Shown in pieces: positions 9,446-19,704 of a stretch of 64,000 nt of DNA. The notes beneath the pieces are model-generated. The model had not been told where the DNA came from and ran no database searches. It worked only from the letters and a program-made list of their open reading frames with translations. Numbering within the stretch: the first letter of the stretch is position 1; each line of letters opens with the position of its first letter. The stretch spans positions 124,001 through 188,000 of the forward strand of contig JADLZK010010191.1 of assembly GCA_015847255.1 (NCBI GenBank), written 5' to 3'. The DNA comes from Hyparrhenia diplandra (taxonomy: Eukaryota; Streptophyta; Magnoliopsida; Poales; Poaceae). The translations under genes were made by a program, and so were the position numbers.

Positions 9446-12222
9446 TGTAACAGAACCTCCTAATTATTGGGCCCACATGCACTTATCATCGTCATTAAGA
9501 CCTCGATCATTATGCACGAGTTCCCAATAATCTAGAAAGTGCTATTAATCTTCGAACAGGATCTCATTAACAAGTCACTCAAAGATTACAACACTTTATT
9601 CAAATACATCGTAGTACAAAGCGGAAGGATTACATAACCATAAGTTTACAAACCATTTGTTTAAATACTCAAACTTAAGTATTATTATTACAATCGATAT
9701 TATTATTGGAGTAACTTTATACATATAAACACCGACAACCCCGCCCGAGGGTTCACTCTACTCATCCTCTTCTTCACGGTACACCGTCATGCAGCAGGGA
9801 CCAAAACAAGCCTCGCTCATGAACAGGTTTCGCAACAAGGGTCAAAGAACCCCGAGTTTGGGGTACTCAACAAGACTTACCCGACTAAAGAAAAAGGGGA
9901 GAAGACACGGGGAATGCTGGTCTTAGGAGTCAAGGTAAGGCTTTAGCAAGAATCAAGAAACTCTTTTTGCGAGAAAAGCTTACTATAAGTGAATCCTTAC
10001 TTTAAATATTTTTATTTCAGATTAGTAACTCATAATATCTAGATTATCCTATTCTAGAACAATCATAATCTCATAGTCTTATATTCCAACTCTCTCTTTT
10101 CTCAAAACCATAATCCATCATTTACTACGATGAATGGGCGTAAGAACGGGTCTCCATAACCGAGAAGCAACGGCGATTCATGAACCGATTATACCCATAA
10201 GAAGCTTCTACAAAAATTTTCAGAATTTAAGGAGCTATTTTCAAATTTCTATGAATTTTCAAAGAATCAGCACTATTTAAAACAAAGGAAATTAGATAAA
10301 TCAATTTTCAAAAGAAAACAGATCTTCGGGCGATTTCGGCCCGTTATCCCAAGCGACCCAACATTGTTGGCCCGGCTGCTTTGCTACGATAGCAGCGCGG
10401 CCCAACCGACCACAGCGGCCGACATGGGCGGCGCCGGGCGGTTGACCGGCGAGAACTTCGCCCGGCGGCGATCCCTCCGGGCGACGCGACTCGACCCTAC
10501 GCGACCCCCACGACCCAAGACACGCCGACGCCCAAAACCCGACACCTAGGGCACCGGGGCATGACCACCGACGGCCATGGTGGCACGGCGCGCGCTGCTA
10601 GCGGCGGAAGGCTCACCGGAGCTTTCTCGGCGACGGCGGCAGCGCATCAGCTCCGGCAAAGACCTCCAGCGATCCTAAAGCCTCAACTAAACGAACCCAA
10701 ACCGACCCCTAGCTAGGACGCGCTACGCGAGCGGCAACGTCGGCTCGTCGGCGGCAACCGCGTTCCGGCGGCTACGGCAAGACTAAACGGCAAACCGGCG
10801 GCTCCCTCGCGACCGGGACCTCGGAAAGATGACGGGGCTCACGTTGGTTGGGATGGAGGCGGGCGGAGGGTGGTCGGCGACGGCGGTGGCGGCGGCGGTG
10901 ATGGGAAGATGATGGCAGCGGCGGCGTTCCGGCGGCTCCCGTGGGGCAAAGACGAAACCAACGGCGCATCATGACCACGGCGTCAAGGCGACTCCAAAGG
11001 TGTAGATGGTTTTCATGGAAGCTCACCGTAAGAAAAGTGGCGGCGGCAGCTCGACCTACGGCGGCGCGCCCGGACGGAGTTGGAGAAGACGACGGCGCGC
11101 GGCGCTGGCGGCTACGAGGAAGGACTAGATCTAGCTCAAACGACGCGCAACAAAGTTGCGAACACGATGGCAAAGTCAAAAGGGTGGATTGGAGCTCGGC
11201 GGCGACGGCAAATCGAAAGGGGCGAGGCGGTTTTCGGCGGCGGTGAAGGAGAAAGAAGAAGGAAGAACGGCGCCGGCTCCAAGCTTTATAGGGCAAAGGA
11301 CCATGGGACACGTAGCTGGGCGACGTTGCGAACTCGTCCATGTAGCTGGTGACGAGCGAGGTCGACCGAAGGCGCGAGAACGCCACGGCGACCGCCGGTA
11401 TGGAGTAAGAACAGCGAAACACTGTTCCTTTGTTAACCCTAAATCCTAACTTTTTCTGAACTTTGTCAAATTCTCCTCAAATTTGAACTGAACTTCAAAA
11501 ATTCCAAAAAGTAACCCCCTTAATTTTTTCAAGATCTACAAATTTCATAATTGGACCATTTTCAAATTCGGCCTCTAAATAGGACTTTTTGAAAAGTAGT
11601 TCAAACTTTTGAAATTTGAATTCAAAATTACTTTTAAAATCATGTAACAACTTCAAAAACTTTGTACATGACTTTTGTTCATCTCAGCAAGATCTACAAA
11701 CTCACTTTTGAAAGTTTTTGCAAATTTTGCTTAGATTTTGAATTAGGGTTTTTAAATCAAAAAGGGACAAAACCCTAAGTTTGGTATTTTCAAAATTACT
11801 CTAAATTTTTGAACTAAACTTTAAAAACTCAAAATACCAATTTTGTTCAACTTTGAAAACTCTACAAAATTGCTTTAATAACCATACCCAAATTCTTTAT
11901 AATTTTTGAATAAAAGAAAAGGGGGTAAAATAAAGGATAGAAATTAGGTTTTAGGAGTTCAATTCAAATTTGAATTTGATTCAAATTTCAGATTCCCGAC
12001 CTATACTATCCAACCATCATTCAGCATCACACTTAGGATCAAAAGCATCAAAAACATAAATTTAACATTTAAACACTCTAAATTCCTTAAGCTCAAACAT
12101 TTCCCTAAAAATATAAACTCATTTTAATTTTTAATGCATTTCAATTTTTCTAATGATGCATGCTTTATACTAAACATGATGACATGGCAAGATTTTAGTT
12201 GAGTAACACCAGGGGTGTTACA
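9446..12222 (-). repeat. 5' LTR of the chromovirus
   Basis: Direct repeat of 2777 bp matching 843-3624; it would carry the promoter for leftward transcription. The GC-rich part (10320-11450) differs from the partner LTR by many small indels, while 11470-12200 is almost identical to 2870-3600. The open frames in the GC-rich part are not conserved between the two LTRs and are not called as genes. Confidence 0.93.
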
Positions 12223-13111
12223 ACTGGAGTCTTCGTCCAGCTCCGACAGGCGACGCTGGAGGACCAGCATCTACGTCGGATTGCCCTCGACGTCACTACG
12301 GGCGACGCTGCACCAGCATGGACGGTTGAGGATAGCCTTCTCCTCTTCGATGGTTGCTTCTACCTTCGGCGTCCTCTCCCATTTGCCGGCCGGACCTTTG
12401 GAAGCTTTTGCTTCAAGGCGGGATTCGCGGGGCGAACTTCCTCGCCTTGGGAGCCTACACGCCGTAACCGACTACGGCTTCACCAACAACAATCCCGCTA
12501 GGCGGCATGTGGCCGCGCCGCCACCACGTCGGCCCGGCCCGGTGGTCGTCTTCCTCGGCGGCTTGGATCGCCTCTTCCTCACGGTCGACAACGTCCACAT
12601 CAGCTATGACGAGAGAGGGGCACACGTCAACTTTTCCCCCTCTTTGTTCGACGTCGGCTCCTTCATGTACGGTACGATGTTGAACCTGGCTGCCACCCCA
12701 CCTACTCGCCACGACATCACTATCTGGCGTCTTTTTCCGCTCTTCGTCAACGCTCTGCCCAATGAGCGTTTCTTGTTCCTAGAGAGCCCACCCCGCGACA
12801 TGGTGCATCGGCACCTTGAGGTGGGCGTTCCAAGGAGCTCCACGGCAAAGACGTCGGGAGCAGACAAGATCGCGGCGAGGGACGTGCAGTTCACCGGTAC
12901 ATCTACCACGGCTACATCGGCAACCTTCACTACCTCCTGGAGTTTGATCCAAAGCGCACTCGGGAGAACATGATCCTCCGGAACCCGGTGCACAGCCGAC
13001 TACTACTACAGGTTGAGCTCATCATGCCAGGGGCAGCAGACCTCCACCCAGGTGTGACCGAATGGACTTTCATCCAGCGCGAGGATGCGCTGGTCGGAGA
13101 AGGGGGGGAGA
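12223..13111 (+). pseudogene. Integrase-like remnant and unrecognised conserved domain (element A copy)
   Basis: The first 150 bp encode RQATLEDQHLRRIALDVTTG and then LLLFDGCFYLRRPLP, resembling the segment just before the zinc-binding part of Ty3/gypsy integrase. No integrase core follows. Instead, from about 12540, a frame reads VVFLGGLDRLFLTVDNVHIS, FDVGSFMYGTMLN, TRHDITIWRLFPL and FLFLESPPRDMVHRHLE. Element B has the same domain (VDNVHINYDAD, FDIGTFMYGTMLN, TRRDVTIWRLMSV, FMFLESPPRDILHQHLE). I do not recognise the family. Its conservation in two copies suggests an old passenger or element-specific domain. Frame breaks occur near 12440 and after 12850. Confidence 0.6.
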
Positions 13112-13641
13112 TGTCATGTCCCAAGAAATAGGGCCCAGAAGGATAGGCCCGCCAGGCGAGAGCTCCCCCTCCCTTCCGCGGATTCTTCGGCAATTAATTC
13201 GGGAATAAAGGAGGAAATTATCTAGGATTATCTTTAGGCGTTTTGGTGTGCAAGGGGATATTCCTATCTATAAATGAGACCCTTATTAGGAAAATAAATA
13301 GTATGTGCTTGTAAAAGGTATTCCAATCTATAAGGAAACCTTTAGAGAGATTGCTTGAGATACAAGTCCCACTAGCCGGGCTATATAAGTAAGGGGGTGC
13401 CAATCTTTCAGGGCAACAAGCAAATAAAGAAATTTATCCCAATCTCCCTCCTCCCTCCTCCTCACGCGCGCCCCCCTCCCTGCCTGCGCGGCCGCCCACG
13501 CGCCGCCCTCGGGCCGCGCGCGCCGCCGCCACCACCGCCGGCGCGGCCACGCCGCCCCGCCGCCATCGCCACCGCCTCCCTCCTCCTACCCGCCGCCCGT
13601 TCTCGTATCGGTTCCGGCCCTAATCTAGCTGGGTTCCGACA
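13112..13641 (+). repeat. 3' LTR of element A
   Basis: It starts TGTCATGTCCCAAG directly after a purine tract, parallel to the LTR starts in B (60310, TGTCACACCCC) and C (18150, TGTCATAGCCC). A TATA-like CTATATAAG lies near 13380. The right end is placed at TTCCGACA because homology with the NLR flank starts immediately after it; the expected TGTGACA end has diverged. The stretch 13440-13600 is very GC-rich and encodes no recognisable protein. Confidence 0.7.
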
Positions 13642-14820
13642 AAGATACTGATTTTTAGCTGAATCCATTATACATCGGACGTAGGCTTTGTCACTGGACC
13701 GTCAACCTGTGCGTGTTACTCCATAAGTCCCAGTGGGTGCACTCACTCGGTTTCTGGCTCCATGGCTGTAGTTGGTTCCTTCTTCGTTTAATTTTACGTA
13801 AGTCAGTTGTTTAATCTATCGCTTGTGAATTTGTGACACATCTTTCTATGATACAGACTTCACTAGGAAATATGCATTTTGATCATCGCAAAATTTATTA
13901 TTGTAAGCATAATATCTGAAGAAGTTTCAGTAGAATTATTATTGACCAACGTGCTTGCTCTCGCAGATTAGTTTATCTGAACCAAGTTTCTGCATGCGAG
14001 ACTACAACAGCCCATCACCACAAGTTTTCGATCGACTGTGTCGGCTCTTATGTTCAGCCGAGCTACTTTCTATTCAAATATATGTTGTATCAAAGTTTTA
14101 GTGTAGTCTGCTGGCTATGAGAACCTGTATCATTTTTCTTCATTCTCAACTCAGCTCCTGGCTTGTTTTATTATTATTTAGTTTCTGGACCTTTCCGTAG
14201 TTAGTACATTGTAATAAGCTTGGAACGAATTCGTGTTTGATCAGGCTTTATGTGTTGCTTGCATTGCCTCATGCATGGTGTCTTTTTCTTATCCTGATGT
14301 ATGTAATTGAGAATTTGGGATTTCGGAATTGACAAGACACATATGCACAGCCCATGTAGTAGTTTCTTGACCACTATGTGATTTCTACTATTACATCGGC
14401 ATGTAATAGTAGTAATATGCCGCATATTACTGTCTTAAAGTAGAATATAATTCTCCAAAGCCTACAATATTTTCTTCTCATGTAAATGGAATCTTGTTCC
14501 CTAGAACTTGAATAGTTTTCTCCAGGACTTGTTGTCCTGGACTCAAATCACCTGCCTTCCATCCTTCTGACAAGTCAGACTGTAGCACTTGTGAAGGATA
14601 ATTGAGAATTTGAGATTTTGGAACATGCTTGCCTCTCTACTGTCGCTTGGGTTTGCAGATGAACCTCGCGGGGAGAAAAATACCTGGTCCATTTTTTGGG
14701 TGAGAAAACAGTGTATGGTTTGAGGTGACTTGGTTTGGATTCTCTGCGATGGCGTATATGCATGTACGTCTGCAATCGCTGGTTGCACATGCGCTGTACT
14801 GTGCATGCTTAAGATGGTTG
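13642..14820 (+). other. Relic of the NLR 3' flank module
   Basis: This non-coding stretch matches sequence downstream of NLR2 (48865-49620) and NLR1 (24270-24660). Shared landmarks are AATCCATTATACATCGGACG, GCCCATCACCACAAGTT, CGGCTCTTATGTTCA and TTGTATCAAAGTTT. No NLR coding sequence remains here. It is most simply the 3' flank of a lost NLR copy. Confidence 0.7.
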
Positions 14821-15190
14821 TTATTTGGCATAGTTAAGCTCAGATTTGAAACCCAAACCATGGATTAGCCACGGCCTGTACGCCCCAAGCAGCCAAGCTC
14901 GATCTCAGCGCAGCCAAAGGCAATAATGGAGCCGACACGAGAAGGCCCGCTTCCTGCAGTGGAGAGGACGACGACACATGGTTGGAGGGAACCTTAACCA
15001 GCTGGAAGTCAGTCTCTCCAGCCCGCGATGCCTGACCTTTGTAAGGACAAAGAGACGAGGTAAACCTCGTCGGGCGCAGGCAGCGATGATAGGTCGTAGC
15101 GCAAAAGATGCGTTCCAAGGCAATCGTCGGACCACGGCGGACAGAACCGCGTTGGCATTGGCTCCCTCCACGACAGTGGCGCTTTTAGTG
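14820..15190 (+). other. Relic of the NLR 5' flank
   Basis: GCCTGTACGCCCCAAGC, CTCAGCGCAGCC, GGCAATAATG and TGGAGAGGACGACG match the sequence just upstream of NLR1 (19300-19400), and weaker copies lie at 26960, 46100 and 50580. No NLR start follows. Frames on the minus strand here are unsupported. Confidence 0.65.
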
Positions 15191-15651
15191 GGTCGTCCCA
15201 ACATTTTATTTCCCAAAACAGAGAATATTTTTTATTGTGACTGGAAGATTTTTTCTCAACACCACTTGAAATATTCTTCTCCTAAGTACAACATGACCTT
15301 TATGAATCAATTTGCTTTGATTCCTTCAATTCAAATGTTGTCATCATATAACGTTTTTCTCCAAAATTTCATATATTATTCTCCCCAACTTAGCCCAATT
15401 TTGAGTCCTTTTCAATAACAATTCTTTTCTAATAGTTATATTCTAGGATCCAAAAGTTTCAGCTAATAAAATAGGTAATTGTTAGCTCCACCTCTAGAGA
15501 AGTAGATAATAACTATCTCGCTAGTAGGACCAAATCAGACACTAGCAGTTAATAGTTATCTTCATTGTTTCATGAGTTGTGCATCCAAATATTAATTTAT
15601 ATGTTTATTTCAACCATATCTAAAGTTTGCTTTTCTATGCAAAAATGTTTT
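15191..15651. other. AT-rich stretch without recognised features
   Basis: I see no gene, terminal repeat or RNA gene here. It ends with the 5-bp target duplication (GTTTT, 15647-15651) of element C. Confidence 0.6.
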
Positions 15652-15845
15652 TGTCACAGCCAAGCTGGGCGCCGCCTAGGGGCCCAAGGCCCAAGCGCGT
15701 CACTGGTGGCTGGCTGGCCGCCGTCGCCCGCCGCCAACACGTCATCGTCATATGCTTTCGCAATTAAGAATTAGATATTTAGGAAATAAAATAGGAACAA
15801 AATAGGAAATCGAATCAATGGTAACTCCCAACCGCTTCGTCTCTC

Positions 15846-15888
<43 letters not shown>

Positions 15889-15994
15889 GCCCTCAACCCT
15901 AGCGCCACCGCCGCATATGCCGCCCCTGCCCTTGCGCCGCCGGCGCCGCGCCTCCGGCGTCCGTCGCCGCCAACCCTCGAACGCGGCTGTGACA
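15652..15994 (+). repeat. 5' LTR of element C
   Basis: It runs from TGTCACAGCC to GGCTGTGACA and includes a long CT microsatellite. It is 38 bp shorter than the 3' LTR, which has extra sequence (about 18318-18395) between the AAATCGAATCAA stretch and AACTCCCAAC. Confidence 0.87.
15849..15886 (+). repeat. (CT)n microsatellite in the 5' LTR of element C
   Basis: An uninterrupted TC dinucleotide run of about 19 units; a shorter run lies at the matching place in the 3' LTR (18426-18456). The length difference is expected from slippage. Confidence 0.95.
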
Positions 15995-15996
15995 GC

Positions 15997-16013
15997 TAGT
16001 ATCGGAGACCGGG
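15997..16013 (+). other. Primer-binding site-like sequence of element C
   Basis: Two bases after the 5' LTR the sequence reads TAGTATCGGAGACCGGG, similar to the initiator tRNA-Met site TGGTATCAGAGC with several changes. The position is right. The match is imperfect. Confidence 0.55.
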
Positions 16014-16029
16014 GCGATTCCCACCACCG

Positions 16030-16330
16030 ATGGCTTCCAACCACCACCACCGTCAAGATTCGATGGCCGCCCCGCTGTCGTCCTACTCGGAGATGATCAT
16101 GGAGGCACTCCGCGCGCTCAGATTCGAGGACGACTACGACAAGGCTGCAATCTCCAACTAAATCAACACGAGGTACGGCTCCATCCTCCCGGTCCAGCAC
16201 AACTCCATCTTGTTAGGCCACCTCGCCCGCATGAAAGCCGCCGGCGAGCTTGACGACATCCTCGACGACGCTCCTACCACAGGCGCCACCGACATCGTCC
16301 CCTCCTCGATTAGGGACGCTGCAAGCAACA
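16030..16330 (+). pseudogene. Captured linker-histone (H15/GH1) domain with premature stop
   Basis: From the ATG at 16030 the frame reads MASNHHHRQDS, then SSYSEMIMEALRALRFEDD and YDKAAISN, a TAA at 16159-16161, and in the same frame INTRYGSILPVQHNSILLGH and LARMKAAGELDDIL. This follows the winged-helix GH1 pattern of plant linker histones and HMGA-type proteins (Y-x-EMI-x-EAI, then an AI-x-K-x-I helix, then LARMKxxGEL). Such domains bind nucleosomal or linker DNA in the nucleus. The stop falls inside the second helix, so the copy is broken unless readthrough occurs. It lies in the interior of a retrotransposon and has no visible intron, which suggests capture from a host transcript. Confidence 0.65.
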
Positions 16331-18149
16331 AGAAGACCTACCCCAAGGACACCCTCACGGTCATAGCTCAGATCAGATCAGATCAGGAGGCCACCACCAA
16401 CGTCCACCAACTGTTCGATGAAAAGCCTACCCAACTAGGCAAACGTCTTGCGGCTACTACAATGGCACATATAAGTTGCCCAGTCACCAACAACATGATC
16501 TCTGACATTGGGAACACTAGGAGCAGCAATGCCAATACCATCACAGGCAGCATATCAATGTCGCCCGACGCGTCGGCATCAACGTCATCGACACGAACGT
16601 TGACATCCTGGACAACGCTAGCACCATAGACACCAACTGCGTCAACACCCTCGATCAGAACACCACCCACTCCACATTCACCAGGAAAGTCCATGTTACT
16701 CAACAGGCAACAGCTACCTTTATCATCAACTCTGCAATGACGTCACCCGACGTCGCCATTGACGTCGCTCACCATAACACCCTTGACATCGACGACACCT
16801 CCAAGGGCACAACCAACGGCAATGATGCCCCTCCCAAGGGCTCCGCCATCAACCACGACGTCCTCAACACCTCCATGCCTACCATCGGCGACATTGGCTC
16901 CATTGCCAATAGTCTTCAGCTCATCGAGGGAACGCACGCCTACGTCGACATAACCAACGACACCCCCATGGGCGCCACCACCGGCGTAATAGCTGATTCG
17001 CTGAACTCCAACAACGACATCAACCCGCTACACCTGTTGGACGTTCCGTGGACATCCACTATGGCAGAGAACGTCGACAAGCAAGCTACGACTCCTATCG
17101 TGGCTTCAACCCTGGCATGTACAGAACAGGCACCCCACTCCCAGCAGTTGTATTCCTGGTAACACCAGCACCAGCTCCGGCGCAGAAGACGCCCCCATTA
17201 GCACCTCAGAAATGGAACATTGGCTCTACCTATGAGATGAGGTATGCCGCTATCCGTCTTACAATAGCGGTACTTCTGTGGTTCATCCACATGCCAAGCT
17301 AGGCACCACTGGAGGACTGGTACACCCGCACACGATGTCTCCTTTGCGGCATCGAGTTGTCGAGCAATGGCGACACCACCAGCGACCTCATGCAACCTTG
17401 ACAGGGCGACGATATGATCAACCACATCTACACCCTCGACATGGAACAAGCCCCGTACGACTACATCGGCACTTTCGGGTTCGCCAATGGGATTCACGCT
17501 ACACCATGGGAGAAACTACAGCAAGAGGCGCCCTGCATGACGGACACCACGATCCAACTCGTTCGTCGACTCAGACATTCTTCTGCCTCATTCGTCGCAC
17601 GCCTTGGCAAAACATGATGACCACGGTCGTCACTCCACCAACATCTACAACATTCCCATAAGCCAAGAGTGTAATTGAATTCCATCCATGGAACGAGCAT
17701 CGAAAAGGTCAGCATCCTCCTCTTTGCCCAGCTCATTCTCTCGACACAAGTGGATGCAACAATCTTCGAGCCATGCTGCTTTGATCGACGTGTCAACAAC
17801 AACAGTTGTGCAAAACCACAAAGACGAGGACGCTGTGCCTGGAAAAGGGGAGGAAATATCAAAGGACATGGGCCTAACCGCCGCCACCTTGGACCCAAAA
17901 GGGGTAGTGCGCGGTGCCCGGGCTAGCCGCCGCCATCTATGCCATCTGCCAGTCTTCTTCTTCAACACCAATGACTCCATGCATGACACTGACATGGAGG
18001 TGACAGTACGAGAGCATCCCAGCTTGGATGGGCCATACTCCTACTACTTCGGACATTCTTCCGGATATGCTGCTATGACTTCACCATCAACGGTGACAAC
18101 CGGACAACAATACAGCGCGAGGACGCGCTGTGTGGGAGAAGGGGAGAGA
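16330..18149 (+). pseudogene. Remaining interior of element C: low-complexity Thr/Asp/Asn/Ile-rich frames
   Basis: Successive frames (16330-16629, then 16737-17162) read as Thr-, Asp-, Asn-, Ile- and Ser-rich sequence (for example TSPDVAIDVAHHNTLDIDD). I recognise no family. Near 17080-17130 another frame (FNPGMYRTGTPLPAVVFLV) faintly recalls the FMYGTMLN segment of the unknown domain in A and B, so this may be a strongly diverged relative. Several stops and frame breaks are present. Confidence 0.35.
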
Positions 18150-18423
18150 TGTCATAGCCCAAGTTGGGTGCCGCCACCTAGGGCCCAAGGCCCAAGCGCG
18201 TGCGCGCTGGTGGCTGGCCGCCGCCGCCACTCGCCGCCAACACGTCATCATCATCTGCCGCAATTAAATAATAGATATTTAGGAAATGAAATAGGAATAA
18301 AATAGGAAATCGAATCAAGGGTTTCGATGCAAGTCTTTCCCGGACCATGAATACAAGAGACTTGTAATCAGTTGGATCAATCAGAACAAAATTAAAGGGA
18401 TAACTCCCAACAGCTCCTATCCC

Positions 18424-18458
<35 letters not shown>

Positions 18459-18530
18459 GCACCCTCAACCGTAGCGCCGCCGCCCGCCGCCGCCACCCGC
18501 CGCCGCCGCCCCTCGAAGGCGGATGTGACA
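18150..18530 (+). repeat. 3' LTR of element C
   Basis: It runs from TGTCATAGCCC to GGATGTGACA and is followed directly by the target duplication GTTTT. It shares the GGGCCCAAGGCCCAAGCGCG block and the CT microsatellite with the 5' LTR. Confidence 0.87.
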
Positions 18531-18535
18531 GTTTT

Positions 18536-19289
18536 ATGTTTTGTAAGAATTTTAGTATCAATCTTTTTTTATTTCTACCGGTTTCATGAGTCAACAATTT
18601 CTATGTTTAATATTTTTTAGCAACATCTTTTTAATTGAACATAATAAACTAGTTGTTTATTGTTGAAAATGTATGATTTTGTGTTTAGCCTTTCGTATAG
18701 TTGTTGCAATACGTGTTTGCATGCATTAATTTAAATTGTATTCTATATTGTATTGTTTACTCAAAACTTCATATTTTATTTTGTTAAAAGAATATTCTAT
18801 GTCCCGGTCTACCCTTTTTAGTTTTGGCGTCATAAATAGTTGTTTCACCATGCACCACTGCACTCGAATATAAGGAGCAATTTGACTTGGTGTGGCCTTC
18901 AAAAACATAGTTTGAACTACAATATCTCATAGTATATAATTTATAGGAACAAAGGTTTGATATTAGAAAGTATTTCTAGATACAAATCAAATGTAACTAA
19001 CTTTTTATACTACAATCTTATCATATAATTGGGCTAATTTAAATCCCAAGCAAGATTTAGTGGCTAAAGGTGATGGGTGCCGAGCCAAAACTTGGGATCC
19101 AACAAACGATGGGCAAAATGGCTTAAATGGCCAAAACTGAACTTGGCTATATATCCTGCGCACGATACTACACACCTTAAAATAAACTTAAATAATGACA
19201 GAGACCAAGCACACAGGTGACTGGCTATGGCTAGAGAGACAGTGCTTGACCAGGCTTCACACCATTCAGGCTGTAGCTGGCTGTAATGT
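18536..19289. other. AT-rich stretch without recognised features
   Basis: I see no coding frame with family motifs and no terminal repeats. It separates element C from the NLR1 upstream region. Confidence 0.6.
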
Positions 19290-19704
19290 TTGGCTGTAGC
19301 AAAGGCCCGTACGCCTCAAGCTCTCAGCGCAGCGAAGGCAATAATGTGGTCGACACGTGAAGGCTTGCGGCCTGCAATGGAGAGGACGACCGCACATGGA
19401 TGCAGGAGACCCAGACCGCGGCCACCGAGTTAAGTCGTTGGCCCCCTCTCATCTGCAATCGCTGTGAAGGCACATGGGCTGAGTAACATGTCTGAAACGA
19501 CGATCCCTGCCCCTGCATCAATGTTCAGTAACGCCATTGAGTATTAACTCGGCAGTGTCCTCCTGTCCGTTGGAGCTTGCTTGCGCAATGGTGAGCTGAA
19601 CGCCCGGCCAGCATATGCCTCCAACTTGAAGCCTTGCCATTGCCACACCACCACTAGCACTACGAATCCATACTCTCAGATCTGAACTAACCAAGAGAGG
19701 AAGC
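19290..19704 (+). promoter_or_regulatory. NLR1 upstream region (duplicated 5' flank)
   Basis: This is the 5' flank copy attached to a recognisable NLR start. It shares AAGGCCCGTACGCC, CTCAGCGCAGCG and GGAGAGGACGAC with the orphan copy at 14860-14970, and GCCTCCAACTTGA and AACCAAGAGAGG-like blocks just before the ATG with NLR2. It probably holds the promoter and 5' UTR. No individual element was assigned. Confidence 0.5.

Larger units (their letters stand above)
843..12222 (-). mobile_element. Complete Ty3/gypsy chromovirus (Tekay-like), reverse orientation, nested in element A
   Basis: Two long direct repeats (843-3624 and 9446-12222), starting TGTAACACC and ending TGTTACA on the minus strand, bound a 5.8-kb interior. 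Reading right to left, the interior has a primer-binding site matching initiator tRNA-Met, an extra ORF, gag, protease, reverse transcriptase, RNase H, integrase and a chromodomain, then a polypurine tract. This order and the terminal chromodomain are typical of plant chromoviruses, and the LTR length and LTR start suit the Tekay clade. No clean 5-bp target duplication is visible: the flanks read TCGGG on the left and ACTGG on the right. Alignment with element B shows only a few bases overlapping at the junction, as expected for an insertion. The LTRs are very similar, so the insertion looks recent, but pol is broken by many frameshifts. Confidence 0.93.
12223..13641 (+). mobile_element. Element A, right part, with 3' LTR
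   Basis: The sequence resumes element A after the chromovirus, in register with element B from about 59430. It carries an integrase zinc-binding-like remnant, then a conserved domain of unknown type, a purine-rich tract (GGAGAAGGGGGGGAGA) and an LTR. The right end abuts sequence homologous to the 3' flank of NLR genes, so element A was inserted in such a flank. Confidence 0.75.
15652..18530 (+). mobile_element. Element C: small non-autonomous LTR retrotransposon carrying an H15/GH1 domain
   Basis: A 2.88-kb element is flanked by a perfect 5-bp duplication GTTTT (15647-15651 and 18531-18535). Its LTRs (15652-15994 and 18150-18530) start TGTCA and end TGTGACA. A primer-binding-like sequence follows the 5' LTR, and a purine tract (GAGAAGGGGAGAGA) precedes the 3' LTR. 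The end of the interior (GCGCGAGGACGCGCTGTG) matches the ends of A and B, so C belongs to the same family. No gag, protease, reverse transcriptase or integrase is recognisable. It must have been moved by proteins supplied in trans. Confidence 0.88.

Noticed and set aside
843..12222. A clear 5-bp target duplication around the chromovirus.
   Set aside because: Flanks TCGGG and ACTGG do not match well. Nesting in element A was instead shown by alignment with element B.
14840..15216. Minus-strand frames with Ser/Leu-rich products.
   Set aside because: The region aligns with non-coding NLR 5' flanks elsewhere in the window, so the frames are chance.
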